This document shows, one piece after another, positions 55,012 to 64,000 of a stretch of DNA of 64,000 nucleotides. Below the pieces are notes generated by a model. It was not told the origin of the DNA. It saw nothing but the letters and a program-made list of their open reading frames with translations, and did no database searches. Source of the DNA: Bacillus sp. Y1 (GTDB lineage Bacteria; Bacillota; Bacilli; Bacillales; Cytobacillaceae). The position numbers were made by a program, and so were the translations under genes. The stretch spans positions 448,501-512,500 of the forward strand of contig NZ_CP030028.1 of NCBI RefSeq assembly GCF_003586445.1, read 5' to 3'. The number at the start of each line of letters is the position of its first letter. The first letter of the stretch is position 1.

Positions 55012-57784
55012 GGATCTGTGGGTTGAAAATCTTACAGTAGAAAGTCAGAAATACCCGTTAGGTATAGATGTTGTTACCCCTCGATTGAGTTGGTGGATTC
55101 AAACGGAGCAACATCCTATTTTGCAAACCGCTTACCACGTAATGGTAACGGATGAAGACGGAACTGTGGTATGGAATACGGAAAAAGTAAAGAGTGACCA
55201 ATCACTTTGGATTGAATATCAGGGAACTCCCTTACAGTCACGTAAACGATATGATTGGAAAGTGAAAGTGTGGGATAACCAAGGAAGAGAATCCGATTGG
55301 AGTCAGCCTGCATCGTGGGAAATGGGATTGTTAAATCAGGAAGACTGGCTGGCAAGCTGGATGGAGCCCGAGCAACAAGAAGCAGTTGAGGAAGATTTTA
55401 TCACGATCAAAGAAATCTTTTCTGGTGGTCTAAAGGCAGAAAATCTCGAGGAAAGAGTGAAGAATCTTCAACCTCCGCAGCTGTTACGACGCACTTTTAC
55501 GGCTGAAAAAAAAGTCAAAAAGGCAAGAGTATATGTAACTAGCCATGGAATCTATCAATTGGAACTGAACGGTCAAAGGGTAGGAGATATAGAATTTGCA
55601 CCAGATTTCACAGCTTACAATGTTCATCTGCAATATCAAACCTATGATGTCACACCGTTTATTCAAAATGGCGACAATGTATTGGGTGTAATAGTGGCAG
55701 ATGGCTGGTATATCGGGCGGATTCAATTAACGGGTCATAGCTGTCAATATGGAAACAAACTAGGAATAGTACTCCAACTAGAAATGGAGTACGAAGATGG
55801 AACAACAGAAATCGTAACCTCTGATGAAAACTTCGTCTCAAGTTCTGGACCTTGGCAATATGCCGACTTATTTATTGGTGAAAAATATGATGCTAGACTT
55901 GAGCAGGATGATTGGAGTTGTTCTAATTTTGATGCTTCTGGTTGGTCTAAGGTCAATTGTGTGGATTACTCATTCGATAATCTTACGGCTCAATATGGAC
56001 CAAGTGTAAAAGCCATGGAGGAATTACTACCATTAACTATCCACCGGGAAGAGGATGGAGCGCAAATTATTGACTTTGGTCAAATTATTGCGGGACGTAT
56101 TCGTATAAGCATGAATGTTCCACGGGGCACGACCATTTGTATGGAACATAGTGAGGTATTGGACCAAGACGGCAAATTTTTCATGAATATTATGGGTCGA
56201 AATAAAGACCAAATAGATATCTATATCGCAAAAGGAAATGGAATGGAAACCTATGAACCCAGTTTTACCTACCACGGTTTCCGATATGTACGTGTAACAG
56301 GTCATCCACATGACATTCAAAAAACAGATGTAAAAGCAATCCTCTTATATAGTGAAATGGAAACAACTGGTCATTTTGAATGTTCTGACGGCAGAGTAAA
56401 TCAATTGCAGCAAAATATCCAATGGAGTCAAAAAACGAATATGTTATCCATTCCGACAGACTGTCCTCAACGAGAAAAAGCAGGTTGGACGGGAGATATT
56501 CAGGTGTTTGCTCCAACTGCCGCCTTTAATATGGAGGTTGATTCCTTCTTAACTAGGTGGTTGGCTGATGTCCGTTTAGAGCAATTCCCTGATGGTCAAA
56601 TCGCCAATTTTGTACCAACTGGCAAATATTATGAGCCAGAATGTACAGCAAATGGTGGACAGCTTTCGAGTGCCGGGTGGGGCGATGCCATCATTATCGT
56701 TCCTTGGGTATTATACGAAAGATATGGGGATAAGCGAATTTTAGAAGAGAATTATGAAGCCATGACAAAATGGATGAGTTATGTTCGTCAAAAAGCAGAG
56801 ACAGAGATTCCAGACCATTTAGAAGACAGTGATCCTATTCGTTTAGAAAGGCAAAAATACTTATGGAATACAGGATTCCATTTTGGGGATTGGCTAATTC
56901 CGAGCATAAAAAATCCGATGGAAAGTGCCATTCGGACAAAAGAACTCGTGGCAACGTGCTTTTATGCAAATTCAACACTCCTTTTAGCCGAAATTTCAAA
57001 AGTCCTGGGGAAATCTGAACTGGAGTCTATATACAAAAACTTGAATAGCCAAATTAGAAAAGCTTTTGAGGAAGAGTATGTGGATGATAAAGGGAGAATA
57101 AGCTCGCATTTTCAAGGGATATATATTTTAGCTCTTCAAATGAATATGGTGTCAGAGCAAAAACGTTCGCTGGTGGTCAACCAATTAGTTGAATTAATCA
57201 AGGAGAATGGGTATAAGCTTGATACGGGATTCCTATCGATCTCCTATTTAATGGATGTGTTGTGTAAAGAAGGTCATGCCGATCTCGCCTATCGACTACT
57301 CTATCAAACAGAATGTCCTTCTTGGCTTTATGAAGTTGAAAATGGGGCAACTACGATTTGGGAATCATGGTCAGCGATCGCACCGGACGGAACAGTTGGT
57401 CATATGTCATTTAACCATTATGCGTTTGGATGTATTGGTGATTGGCTCTATAGACATGTTGCTGGAATTAAGCATGATCAACCTGGATATAAAACAAGCA
57501 TCATCGAACCCCATACCGATTGTGGATTATCTTTTGCAAAAGCAAAACTTAAAACAGGTTATGGGACCCTTTCATCATCTTGGTCCAAAAACAATCATAC
57601 GGTTCAATTAGAAATTGAGGTACCAGCAAACACAACAGCAACCGTCATCCTTCCTCAAAATGTGGATATCGCAGACAGTAGAGAATTCATGACCTATATA
57701 AGCGAAGGTAAAGTAAAGGTTGCAGTTGGAAGTGGAATTCACCAGATTGAGTATGCTGAGAAATGTGTATTAAATAAGAACTAA
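55004..57784 (+). CDS. Intracellular GH78 alpha-L-rhamnosidase
   Basis: A 926-residue GH78 enzyme with no signal peptide. It begins LWVENLTVESQKYPLGIDVV, as the secreted enzyme does after its leader, so both share the same domain plan. The catalytic segment is DCPQREKAGWTGD near residues 485-498, with Asp, Glu at +5, Trp at +9 and Asp at +12, the spacing described for Bacillus sp. GL1 RhaB, and a later GATTIWESW. The ATG at 55004 overlaps the symporter stop; an upstream in-frame codon would add 6 residues. It should act on imported rhamno-oligosaccharides or aryl rhamnosides. Confidence 0.93.
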   Translation: MDRDLWVENLTVESQKYPLGIDVVTPRLSWWIQTEQHPILQTAYHVMVTDEDGTVVWNTEKVKSDQSLWIEYQGTPLQSRKRYDWKVKVWDNQGRESDWSQPASWEMGLLNQEDWLASWMEPEQQEAVEEDFITIKEIFSGGLKAENLEERVKNLQPPQLLRRTFTAEKKVKKARVYVTSHGIYQLELNGQRVGDIEFAPDFTAYNVHLQYQTYDVTPFIQNGDNVLGVIVADGWYIGRIQLTGHSCQYGNKLGIVLQLEMEYEDGTTEIVTSDENFVSSSGPWQYADLFIGEKYDARLEQDDWSCSNFDASGWSKVNCVDYSFDNLTAQYGPSVKAMEELLPLTIHREEDGAQIIDFGQIIAGRIRISMNVPRGTTICMEHSEVLDQDGKFFMNIMGRNKDQIDIYIAKGNGMETYEPSFTYHGFRYVRVTGHPHDIQKTDVKAILLYSEMETTGHFECSDGRVNQLQQNIQWSQKTNMLSIPTDCPQREKAGWTGDIQVFAPTAAFNMEVDSFLTRWLADVRLEQFPDGQIANFVPTGKYYEPECTANGGQLSSAGWGDAIIIVPWVLYERYGDKRILEENYEAMTKWMSYVRQKAETEIPDHLEDSDPIRLERQKYLWNTGFHFGDWLIPSIKNPMESAIRTKELVATCFYANSTLLLAEISKVLGKSELESIYKNLNSQIRKAFEEEYVDDKGRISSHFQGIYILALQMNMVSEQKRSLVVNQLVELIKENGYKLDTGFLSISYLMDVLCKEGHADLAYRLLYQTECPSWLYEVENGATTIWESWSAIAPDGTVGHMSFNHYAFGCIGDWLYRHVAGIKHDQPGYKTSIIEPHTDCGLSFAKAKLKTGYGTLSSSWSKNNHTVQLEIEVPANTTATVILPQNVDIADSREFMTYISEGKVKVAVGSGIHQIEYAEKCVLNKN

Positions 57785-57795
57785 ATGGTCGAGAC

Positions 57796-57862
57796 ATTTA
57801 GCGAATAAGTTCCAGGATTGCAAATAAATTCCTGGGATCGCAAATAATGTTTCAGGATCATC
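57796..57862. repeat. 20-bp repeat array, three-plus copies
   Basis: Units of 20 bases start at 57796, 57816 and 57836 with a remnant at 57856, built on GATYGCAAATAAATTCC. They belong to the same family as the array at 24204-24323. Confidence 0.75.
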
Positions 57863-57870
57863 CCCAAACG

Positions 57871-57903
57871 AACTGGTCGAAAGTATTTTCGACCAGTTTT
57901 TTC
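57871..57903 (+). terminator. Terminator of the symporter-rhamnosidase operon
   Basis: AACTGGTCGAAA and TTTCGACCAGTT arms with a 4-base loop and a T run. It lies after the 20-bp repeats, so they are part of the transcript. Confidence 0.9.
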
Positions 57904-57992
57904 TGTAAAAACGATAGCATTCCCGAAATCTATGTATTATAGTTACTTAAAAAAGATTCGACAACTTCTTCGCTTAAAAGGTGATGAAAAAA

Positions 57993-59762
57993 ATGAAAGC
58001 GCTTATCAGAAAAGTTAAAAACGAAAAATATCGCTATAGAAATTTCATCTTAATTTTGGCTCTTTCCATTGGTCCTTTAATGGGTCTGGGGTTTGTTTCT
58101 TTTAACATTACGAAGAATCTATTAATCGAGAATCAAACGTCTACCATTCAAAATCATTTAGAAACGTCGAGTGAGGTAGCAGACTTATTATTTCGTAATA
58201 TCATTAATATGGAACGCATTATCACGTGGAATAAGGATGTCCAGAAAGAGCTGAAGGAAAGTGTTTCGCTTGATGTGGCTGGTGGGAGATTAGTAGACAA
58301 TGGGTCCCTCAGGCGATTACAGGATCATATTGCTAGCAGTTTTATAGATACTCAGGATATCGAATCGGTATGTATCTTTAATGTGGAATTTCAAGGTATG
58401 TGTTATGGAAAGTCAGAAAGCTACGGGCGGTATGGAAATGGTGGCTTTCATGAATATATACAAGATACAGATTGGTATAAAGAAGTTGTAAAGAAAGATG
58501 GGAAGGCGCTCTTTTACGGATATAATGTGCTTCAAGGAAATAAATCGGCCAACACGTTTTCCTCTGTCAAACTATTGAAGGATCCAGGGGAATTTTACGA
58601 TCCTGCCACTACAGGGATATTAGTTGTGAATATTAACAAATCAATTTTTTCAAGGGTATTTAAAAAGAATGAGGGTAGTGCCTTCCTTATTTTTGACCAT
58701 AATCAGGGAATGATGCGTGATGTGTATCGATATCCAAGTTCCTTTCAAATAAGTGAGCAATCGGACTCTCCATTAAAGGACTTGAAAAAGGAAGGATATA
58801 TTGTCACAGACTACAAGAATCGCATTACGGGTTGGACTTTTTCACACGTGATTAATGAAAAGGAACTATTAAAGCAGTCGAATCAAATTAGGAATGTGAC
58901 GATTTCCATCGCATCAGTCATCGCCATTGTTGCGTTTGTTTTCTCGTTTTTATTATCGGAAACTCTATCGAATCCGATCATGAGGTTACGAAAAATGGCA
59001 GCTGAGTGGACGAATGGAATTTTTCATCCGTCTGAAACCGATACCCCAACAGATGAAATAGGGGCGATTGGGCAGACATTTCAAAAAATAACGGGTGAGA
59101 ATAAAGCGTTAAATGAGGAGTTGATCCGTGCGCAATTAAAGGAAAGAGAGGCAGAGCTTAGAGCGTTGCAAGCGCAAATTAAGCCGCACTTTCTTTATAA
59201 CACCCTTGATTCTATGTATTGGATGGCGGAGCTAGAAAATAATCATGAGGTAGCAAAGATGGCCGTAGCCCTTTCTGAAACCTTTAAGCTAAGTTTAAAT
59301 AATGGGAAGGATATGATTCCTGTCTCAAAAGAACTGGAGCATATAAAACACTACCTAACGATTCAAAACCTACGATTTAATTACCGCTTTATGTATGTGG
59401 AGGAAGTAGATCCACTTCTATTAGATAAAGAGATTCTTAAATTGCTTCTTCAGCCATTAGTGGAGAATTCGATCTATCATGGCCTTGAGCCGAAGGTAGG
59501 AAAAGGAACGATTACATTAACCGGTCGCCTCGAGGAAGGTTGGGTTATTTTTACCGTAGAGGATGATGGGGTAGGAATTGCAGACCTCGATGTCACCAGA
59601 ACGGGTTATGGTATGCAAAATGTGAGGGAGCGTTTATTCCTCTGTTATGGAAAAGAGAGTGAGCTTACCGTTACAAGTAAAGTGAACGAAGGGACAAAAG
59701 TAGAAATTCGTTTTCGAGATCATAAAGGGGGTCAAGAGCTTGCGGAAGGCAGTCATTTTTGA
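57993..59762 (+). CDS. YesM-type sensor histidine kinase
   Basis: A 589-residue membrane kinase. Helix near residues 20-40, extracellular dCACHE-like domain, second helix near 300-320, HAMP (SNPIMRLRKMAAEW), then His399 in QIKPHFLYNTLDSM and an HATPase with LQPLVENSIYHG, EDDGVGI and the GYGMQNVRERL box. The ATG at 57993 follows AAAGG by about 11 bases; the upstream GTG (57981) and ATG (57984) are too close to that site. It overlaps the regulator gene. No binding-protein gene precedes it, unlike the first kinase. Confidence 0.88.
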   Translation: MKALIRKVKNEKYRYRNFILILALSIGPLMGLGFVSFNITKNLLIENQTSTIQNHLETSSEVADLLFRNIINMERIITWNKDVQKELKESVSLDVAGGRLVDNGSLRRLQDHIASSFIDTQDIESVCIFNVEFQGMCYGKSESYGRYGNGGFHEYIQDTDWYKEVVKKDGKALFYGYNVLQGNKSANTFSSVKLLKDPGEFYDPATTGILVVNINKSIFSRVFKKNEGSAFLIFDHNQGMMRDVYRYPSSFQISEQSDSPLKDLKKEGYIVTDYKNRITGWTFSHVINEKELLKQSNQIRNVTISIASVIAIVAFVFSFLLSETLSNPIMRLRKMAAEWTNGIFHPSETDTPTDEIGAIGQTFQKITGENKALNEELIRAQLKEREAELRALQAQIKPHFLYNTLDSMYWMAELENNHEVAKMAVALSETFKLSLNNGKDMIPVSKELEHIKHYLTIQNLRFNYRFMYVEEVDPLLLDKEILKLLLQPLVENSIYHGLEPKVGKGTITLTGRLEEGWVIFTVEDDGVGIADLDVTRTGYGMQNVRERLFLCYGKESELTVTSKVNEGTKVEIRFRDHKGGQELAEGSHF

Positions 59763-61212
59763 TGATGAATTTATCGTACTAAAGGGTCTAGAACGAATGA
59801 TTAATTGGTCTGAGTATGACGTTGAGTTAGTGGGAACAGCTGCTGATGGAGAAGAGGCCCTGAAAATCTTTTACGAGCATCGACCAGATATCGTTTTTAC
59901 AGATATACGAATGCCCGGAAAAGACGGATTACAAGTCATTGAAGAGATCTTAAAGGAAGCATCTGAGACGCAATGTATTGTGTTCAGTGGATTCAATGAG
60001 TTTGACTATGTGAAAAAGGCCTTAAGGCTAGGTGTAGTAGATTACTTAGAGAAACCGATTACGATACCTATCATTAAAGAAGCCTTAGAAAAAACACTCA
60101 GCCGAATCACTCAACAAGAAACGGTCAATTCGTTAAAAGACAACAATCAGAAAGAAAGGCTAGAAAAGGAGACACTACATTTATTACTTGGAAAAGGTGA
60201 TGTGTTACAGTGGAGAGAGCTTTTTGACCAAGGGGAAAAAACGCTTGAAGGGGTAACTGTTCTGGCCCTTTCTTCACCAGTTCAACTGCCTGAACCGATC
60301 AATGGTCATCGGATGATTCCTCTCCCAAATGGAATAGAGAATCTGTTGGTACTGTGCCATTTGGTAAAGGAGGAAGAAAGCCTATGGGCAACCTTAAGGA
60401 AATGGTCAGAAGAGGTTGGGGTGACAGTGGGCTCGGGAAAAACGTATTCCAATCTACTAGACATCAATAAAAGTTACCATGAAGCCCTTCATGCCCTTAG
60501 ATATGCACAGTTTATGAATGAACTAGATTGGTATCGTTTCGAGGATATTGGTGAACATCCAAGCTATACCACTGACTTATCGAAACATGAACAAGCCGTC
60601 ATGTTCCATATCCGAACAGGTGATAAAGAGGGATTATTGGAACAACTGAATACTTTAATCAGTCAAATCGAAAGCAGGAGGCTTCATCCGGACGTTATTG
60701 AGCGGGATATCCTAAAGCTAGTCTATCTCGGTTTAGAGGTACTAAAAGAGACCGGGTTTGATCCAAACAAGACATGGCCGAACTATATGCCTCATCTTGA
60801 TATTCGCAAACGGCAAACAAAGGAAGACATGTTCGCTTGGGTTTTCGATCAACTGGAGAAGATCATGGATGCTTCTATTAATATTCGCTCTACTTATAAG
60901 CATGAAGCGGTTGAGCGTGCTTGTTCCTTTATACAAGCGAATTTTACTAGAGATCTGACCCTCCAGGATGTTTCCGAGCATGTGGGAATGAACGCCACCT
61001 ATCTTAGTCTCTTATTTAAAGAAGAGATGGGTGAGTCGTATATCAAATACTTAACTCAGTTACGAATGGAAAAAGCAAAGCAGCTTTTGGCTGAGGGGAA
61101 AAAAGTAGCGGAGGTAAGTGAGTTAGTTGGTTATCACAGCTATAGACATTTCTCCGAGCTTTTTAAAAAGCATGTCGGGATCAAGCCAGGTCAATTTAAG
61201 GAAATAAAATAG
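59740..61212 (+). CDS. YesN-type AraC response regulator
   Basis: A 490-residue regulator. Receiver domain with Asp55 (FTDIRMPGKDG) and conserved Lys (YLEKPI); middle region; AraC double helix-turn-helix at the C-terminus (LQDVSEHVGMNATYLSLLFKEE and VAEVSELVGYHSYRHFSELFKKH). The TTG at 59740 has GGGGG about 8 bases upstream and overlaps the kinase by 23 bases. It probably activates the CUT1-type importer genes that follow, as YesN-like regulators do for oligosaccharide importers. Confidence 0.9.
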   Translation: MRKAVIFDDEFIVLKGLERMINWSEYDVELVGTAADGEEALKIFYEHRPDIVFTDIRMPGKDGLQVIEEILKEASETQCIVFSGFNEFDYVKKALRLGVVDYLEKPITIPIIKEALEKTLSRITQQETVNSLKDNNQKERLEKETLHLLLGKGDVLQWRELFDQGEKTLEGVTVLALSSPVQLPEPINGHRMIPLPNGIENLLVLCHLVKEEESLWATLRKWSEEVGVTVGSGKTYSNLLDINKSYHEALHALRYAQFMNELDWYRFEDIGEHPSYTTDLSKHEQAVMFHIRTGDKEGLLEQLNTLISQIESRRLHPDVIERDILKLVYLGLEVLKETGFDPNKTWPNYMPHLDIRKRQTKEDMFAWVFDQLEKIMDASINIRSTYKHEAVERACSFIQANFTRDLTLQDVSEHVGMNATYLSLLFKEEMGESYIKYLTQLRMEKAKQLLAEGKKVAEVSELVGYHSYRHFSELFKKHVGIKPGQFKEIK

Positions 61213-61240
61213 TCTTGTTCCATGGAACAGGACTATTTTA
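61211..61240 (+). terminator. Terminator of the second two-component operon
   Basis: AGTCTTGTTC and GAACAGGACT arms with a 4-base loop and a T-rich tail. Confidence 0.75.
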
Positions 61241-61311
61241 TGTACGAAAAATTCATACATAAACAAAAAATACGGACGTAATCAAAAAAATGAGACAATT
61301 AAAAAATGGGA

Positions 61312-61325
61312 TGAAAGCACTTACA
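61312..61325 (+). promoter_or_regulatory. Weak cre-like site before the CUT1 importer
   Basis: TGAAAGCACTTACA, with CA in place of the central CG, about 125 bases before the binding-protein start. Weaker than the other sites of the island. Confidence 0.45.
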
Positions 61326-61449
61326 ATAAAGATAGATCCAAGGACAACAACCTGGGAAAACATAAAAATAGAATCTGATCTTCCTTTAAAGGAAGCGAGA
61401 ATGCTGTCATTGGATAAGTCATCATTATTTATAAGGGGGAAGTTAAAAG

Positions 61450-62763
61450 ATGAAGGCTAAAAAGAAGATTTTTGCCGTGCTATCAAGTGCCGCGTTATTC
61501 GCTGGAATTCTAGCAGGCTGCAGCAGCAACGACAGTGCTTCAGGAGACAAAGATGAAGATTCAGGACAAGTCACATTGACGCTTCTTGTCGACAACCAAT
61601 CAAATTTGGACGGGATGAAAGCGGTAACAGATGCGATTGAAGAGAAATATGACATTAAAACCGAATATGAATTACGTCCAGGTGGAGGAGAAGGAGACAA
61701 CCTCGTTAAGACGCGTTTAGCGACTGGAGACATGACTGACTTAATGGCATATAACTCAGGTTCTCTTTTCCAAGCATTGAACCCTGAGCAGAACTTTTTA
61801 GATATTTCAGAAGAACCTTTTGTGGAAACCATAATGGATGATGCAAAGGAAGCTTTGTCTTCAAATGGGAAAGTTTATGGTATTCCGGCTGCAAGCTTTA
61901 TGGCAGGAGGCTGGTTCTATAATAAAAAGATTTATGAAGAGCTAGGTCTATCTGTTCCGAAAACATGGGATGAGCTAATGTCCAATAATGAAAAGATAAA
62001 AGAAGCTGGGAAAACAGCGGTGATCGGTTCATACAAAGACTCTTGGACAGCACAAGTAATCGTACTTGCGGATAATTACAATGTCCTTCAACAGCACCCA
62101 ACTTTTGCGGAGGATTTTACTGCAAACAAAGCAAAAATTGCGGATACACCAGGAGCTCTTAGTAGTTTCGAAAAGCTTGCTGAGGTTTATGATAAAGGAT
62201 ATTTAAATGAAGACTTCCTTGCTACTGGTTATGAAGCAGGATTACAGAAGTTGGCTGAAGGGGAAGGAGCACACTACCCAATGTTAAGTTTTGCTCTTCC
62301 GATGTTACAAACGAATTACGCAGAGGAATTAGATAATATTGGATTCTTCCCTCAACCAGGTGATAGTGCAGATGAAAACGGATTAACAGTCTGGGTACCA
62401 GGTGGTGTTTTTGTTAATAAAAACACGGAGCATCCAGAAGAAGCAAAGAAATGGATGGAATTCTTCGTATCGCAGGAAGGTAACGACCTCTACAACTCTA
62501 AGATCACGCCACAAGGACCTCCAGCTATTAAAGGAGTGGAGCTTTCAGATGATGTGTACGGTGCTGTAAAAGATATGCTACCATACTTCGAATCAGGTAA
62601 AACAGCACCTGCTCTTGAATTCTTAAGCCCAGTAAAGGGTCCAAACCTTCCACAAATTGCTGTTGAAGTGGGAAGTGGAATTTCAAAGGCAAAAGCTGGA
62701 GCGGAAACATATGACAAAGATGTTGAAAAGCAAGCAAAACAACTTGGCCTAGAAGGCTGGTAA
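61450..62763 (+). CDS. CUT1-type oligosaccharide-binding lipoprotein
   Basis: A 437-residue family 1 extracellular solute-binding protein (YesO/MalE-like). Lipobox LAGC (Cys 24). Typical features are the TLLVDNQSNLDGMKAVTDA start of the mature domain, GKVYGIPAASFMAGGWFYNKKIYEELGL, and TVWVPGGVFVNKNTEHPEEAKKW. It binds an oligosaccharide outside the membrane and delivers it to the two permeases encoded next. Position after a YesM/YesN pair suggests a rhamnose-containing oligosaccharide, by analogy with yesOPQ. No ATPase gene is visible; such systems usually share MsmX. Confidence 0.9.
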   Translation: MKAKKKIFAVLSSAALFAGILAGCSSNDSASGDKDEDSGQVTLTLLVDNQSNLDGMKAVTDAIEEKYDIKTEYELRPGGGEGDNLVKTRLATGDMTDLMAYNSGSLFQALNPEQNFLDISEEPFVETIMDDAKEALSSNGKVYGIPAASFMAGGWFYNKKIYEELGLSVPKTWDELMSNNEKIKEAGKTAVIGSYKDSWTAQVIVLADNYNVLQQHPTFAEDFTANKAKIADTPGALSSFEKLAEVYDKGYLNEDFLATGYEAGLQKLAEGEGAHYPMLSFALPMLQTNYAEELDNIGFFPQPGDSADENGLTVWVPGGVFVNKNTEHPEEAKKWMEFFVSQEGNDLYNSKITPQGPPAIKGVELSDDVYGAVKDMLPYFESGKTAPALEFLSPVKGPNLPQIAVEVGSGISKAKAGAETYDKDVEKQAKQLGLEGW

Positions 62764-62785
62764 TCAGCTGGTTAAATGAGATGAG

Positions 62786-62807
62786 GAGGATGTCGCAAAA
62801 CATCCTC
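62786..62807 (+). other. Intercistronic hairpin between binding protein and permease
   Basis: Perfect 8-bp stem GAGGATGT/ACATCCTC with a 6-base loop, without a strong T run. Such hairpins commonly stabilise or partly terminate binding-protein mRNA, so that this gene is expressed above the permeases. Confidence 0.65.
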
Positions 62808-62843
62808 TGATTTTCTAACCAGATTAGAAAAGGGGAATACTTT

Positions 62844-63710
62844 ATGACCAAGCTAACCAATCGCTCGTACACGTATTACTTCTTATTGCCCGCAGGAATT
62901 ATATACTTCGTGTTTTTCCTACTGCCCACGATTATGTCGTTTTTCTTTAGTATGACATGGTGGACCCTCACCGATTGGAAATTTATCGGACTTGAAAACT
63001 TCATCACTTTTTTAACAGAACCTTCGTTAAACATTGGTTTTAAAAATACGATCATTTACGCCATTGTGACCTGTACGTTAAAGGTAATCTTAGGACTTTT
63101 ACTAGGTGTCTTCTTAAGCCAAAAGCTAAAAACCATCGGCTTTGTACGGTCTATGGTATTCTTTCCAACCCTTCTAAGTACGATTGCCGTTGGGATGGCC
63201 TTTGCGATGATGATGCATCCTACTCAAGGTCTAATTAATACGGCGTTGAAGATTGTAGGAATTACAGGACCAGATTGGTTAGGAGACACGACGATTGCTC
63301 TACTTTCTGTTGCATTAGTAGATGTATGGAAAGGGGTGGGGATGGCAACGGTCATCTTTATCGCAGGAATTATGTCTATTCCAGAGGACTACTACGAAGC
63401 ACTAGCCATTGATGGTGGAAACTCGTTCCATAAGTTTTGGAATATCATTGTTCCTTTAAGCAGACCAGCTATGAACTCTGTAATTATTCTAGCTTTTATC
63501 GGTGGGTTACGTTCGTTTGATTTAGTGTGGGCAATGACTAAGGGAGGCCCAGGATTTAGCACCGACTTGATAGCTTCTATTATTTATAAGCAATACCAAG
63601 GTGGTTTTTACGGTCTTTCAACAGCAGGGAACGTGATATTGTTCATTGTGGTATCTGCTCTTGCCTTCCCGTTATATGCATTCTTGAATAAGAAAGAGGT
63701 GGACTTATAA
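62844..63710 (+). CDS. CUT1 ABC permease (YesP/MalF-like)
   Basis: A 288-residue permease with six helices. The family EAA loop is DYYEALAIDGGNSFHKFWNI near residues 183-202, which contacts the ATPase. The protein opens YTYYFLLPAGIIYFVFFLLP and ends in FPLYAFLNKKEVDL. Start ATG preceded by AAAAGGGG. Its stop codon overlaps the next permease start (TAATG). It forms the channel with the following permease. Confidence 0.9.
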   Translation: MTKLTNRSYTYYFLLPAGIIYFVFFLLPTIMSFFFSMTWWTLTDWKFIGLENFITFLTEPSLNIGFKNTIIYAIVTCTLKVILGLLLGVFLSQKLKTIGFVRSMVFFPTLLSTIAVGMAFAMMMHPTQGLINTALKIVGITGPDWLGDTTIALLSVALVDVWKGVGMATVIFIAGIMSIPEDYYEALAIDGGNSFHKFWNIIVPLSRPAMNSVIILAFIGGLRSFDLVWAMTKGGPGFSTDLIASIIYKQYQGGFYGLSTAGNVILFIVVSALAFPLYAFLNKKEVDL

Positions 63711-64000
63711 TGAGTGAAACGCAGATCGCAGTAAAGGCTGAGGCACCATTTCGCACCAAGCATACGAGAAAGAGAAAGACGGTAAGGAAGTTATTTAGTG
63801 AGATCTTAGCGATCATCCTTTCTTTAATTATTTTTGGAGTTCCTTTTTACTTCGTTATTGTTAATGCGAGTAAGGATACAAAAGAGTCCTCTCTTTTAAA
63901 TATGGACCTTCCAAGTTCGTTTCAACTTATAGAAAATATTCAAGCGGTTATGGCCGCTCAAAACGGAATGATCGTAAGAGCTTTCTTCAATAGTATGATG
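63710..64000 (+). CDS. CUT1 ABC permease (YesQ/MalG-like), 3' end outside window
   Basis: An ATG at 63710 overlaps the previous stop. Ninety-seven codons are visible before the window ends, all open. A basic head (KHTRKRKTVRKLF) is followed by the first helix (ILAIILSLIIFGVPFYFVIV) and an NASKDTKESS segment, typical of MalG-type permeases where N-x-[FLS]-K follows helix 1. It should pair with the upstream permease. Confidence 0.85.
   Translation, partial: MSETQIAVKAEAPFRTKHTRKRKTVRKLFSEILAIILSLIIFGVPFYFVIVNASKDTKESSLLNMDLPSSFQLIENIQAVMAAQNGMIVRAFFNSMM

Overview
The window looks like a chromosome segment of an AT-rich, endospore-forming Bacillaceae species (Bacillus sensu lato). The support is a GerA-type germinant receptor operon, a Spo0E-family phosphatase, a CotA-type multicopper oxidase, a PerR box at katG, many TTG/GTG starts behind strong AGGAGG sites, cre-like catabolite sites and U-tailed intrinsic terminators. 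The species cannot be named from the sequence alone.

Layout. 0-9.5 kb: a cupin protein, a DUF4363-type lipoprotein divergent from a DUF421 membrane protein, katG, a doubly frameshifted unknown gene, two divergent MFS transporters and a decayed WIQ-repeat gene. 9.5-14 kb: a small unknown gene, a gerKA-KC-KB-like operon and a convergent two-helix protein that may be a receptor D subunit. 14-21.6 kb: a decayed LOG gene, then a sucrose/levan operon with a promoter, a SacY/LicT-type antiterminator target plus terminator, three tandem GH68 genes, a sucrose-type PTS EIIBC and a BglG/LicT-family antiterminator. 21.6-29.4 kb: nitroreductase, DUF1904, a small hydrophilic protein, an intact LOG gene, an Old Yellow Enzyme with Fe-S and FAD domains, and a frameshifted cotA. 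29.4-33.4 kb: a lipoprotein, DUF350, an unknown, a glutathionylspermidine-synthase-like ATP-grasp protein and a YugO-like K+ channel form one operon, followed by a DUF192 gene on the other strand. 33.5-64 kb: a large deoxysugar (L-rhamnose/rhamnoside) island.

The island holds the RhaEW aldolase-dehydrogenase fusion, a fucose/arabinose-isomerase-family protein, RhaM mutarotase, and a sensor made of a binding lipoprotein, a histidine kinase and an AraC-type response regulator. It also holds an RbsA/RhaT-type ABC importer, a secreted and an intracellular GH78 alpha-L-rhamnosidase, an AraC regulator, a GPH-type symporter, and a second YesM/YesN-type two-component system with a CUT1-type ABC importer that runs off the window end. 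The genes read as extracellular rhamnoside cleavage, uptake by two or three routes, intracellular cleavage, then mutarotation, isomerisation and aldol cleavage. No rhamnulokinase and no classical RhaA is present here.

The most unusual signals are non-coding. Three intergenic arrays have a 52-bp period with a short palindrome in the unit: about 2 copies at 6.1 kb, 3.6 copies at 21.6 kb and 30 copies at 38.1-39.65 kb. A fourth palindrome series at 28.9 kb has 51/61/51-bp spacing. A separate 20-bp repeat family occurs at 24.2 and 57.8 kb. Two rhamnose transcription units share a candidate operator of half-sites spaced 20 bp apart, each followed by a cre site. An attenuator-like RNA element lies at 24.5 kb. 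Four genes carry single-base indels, so either gene decay or homopolymer sequencing error should be considered.
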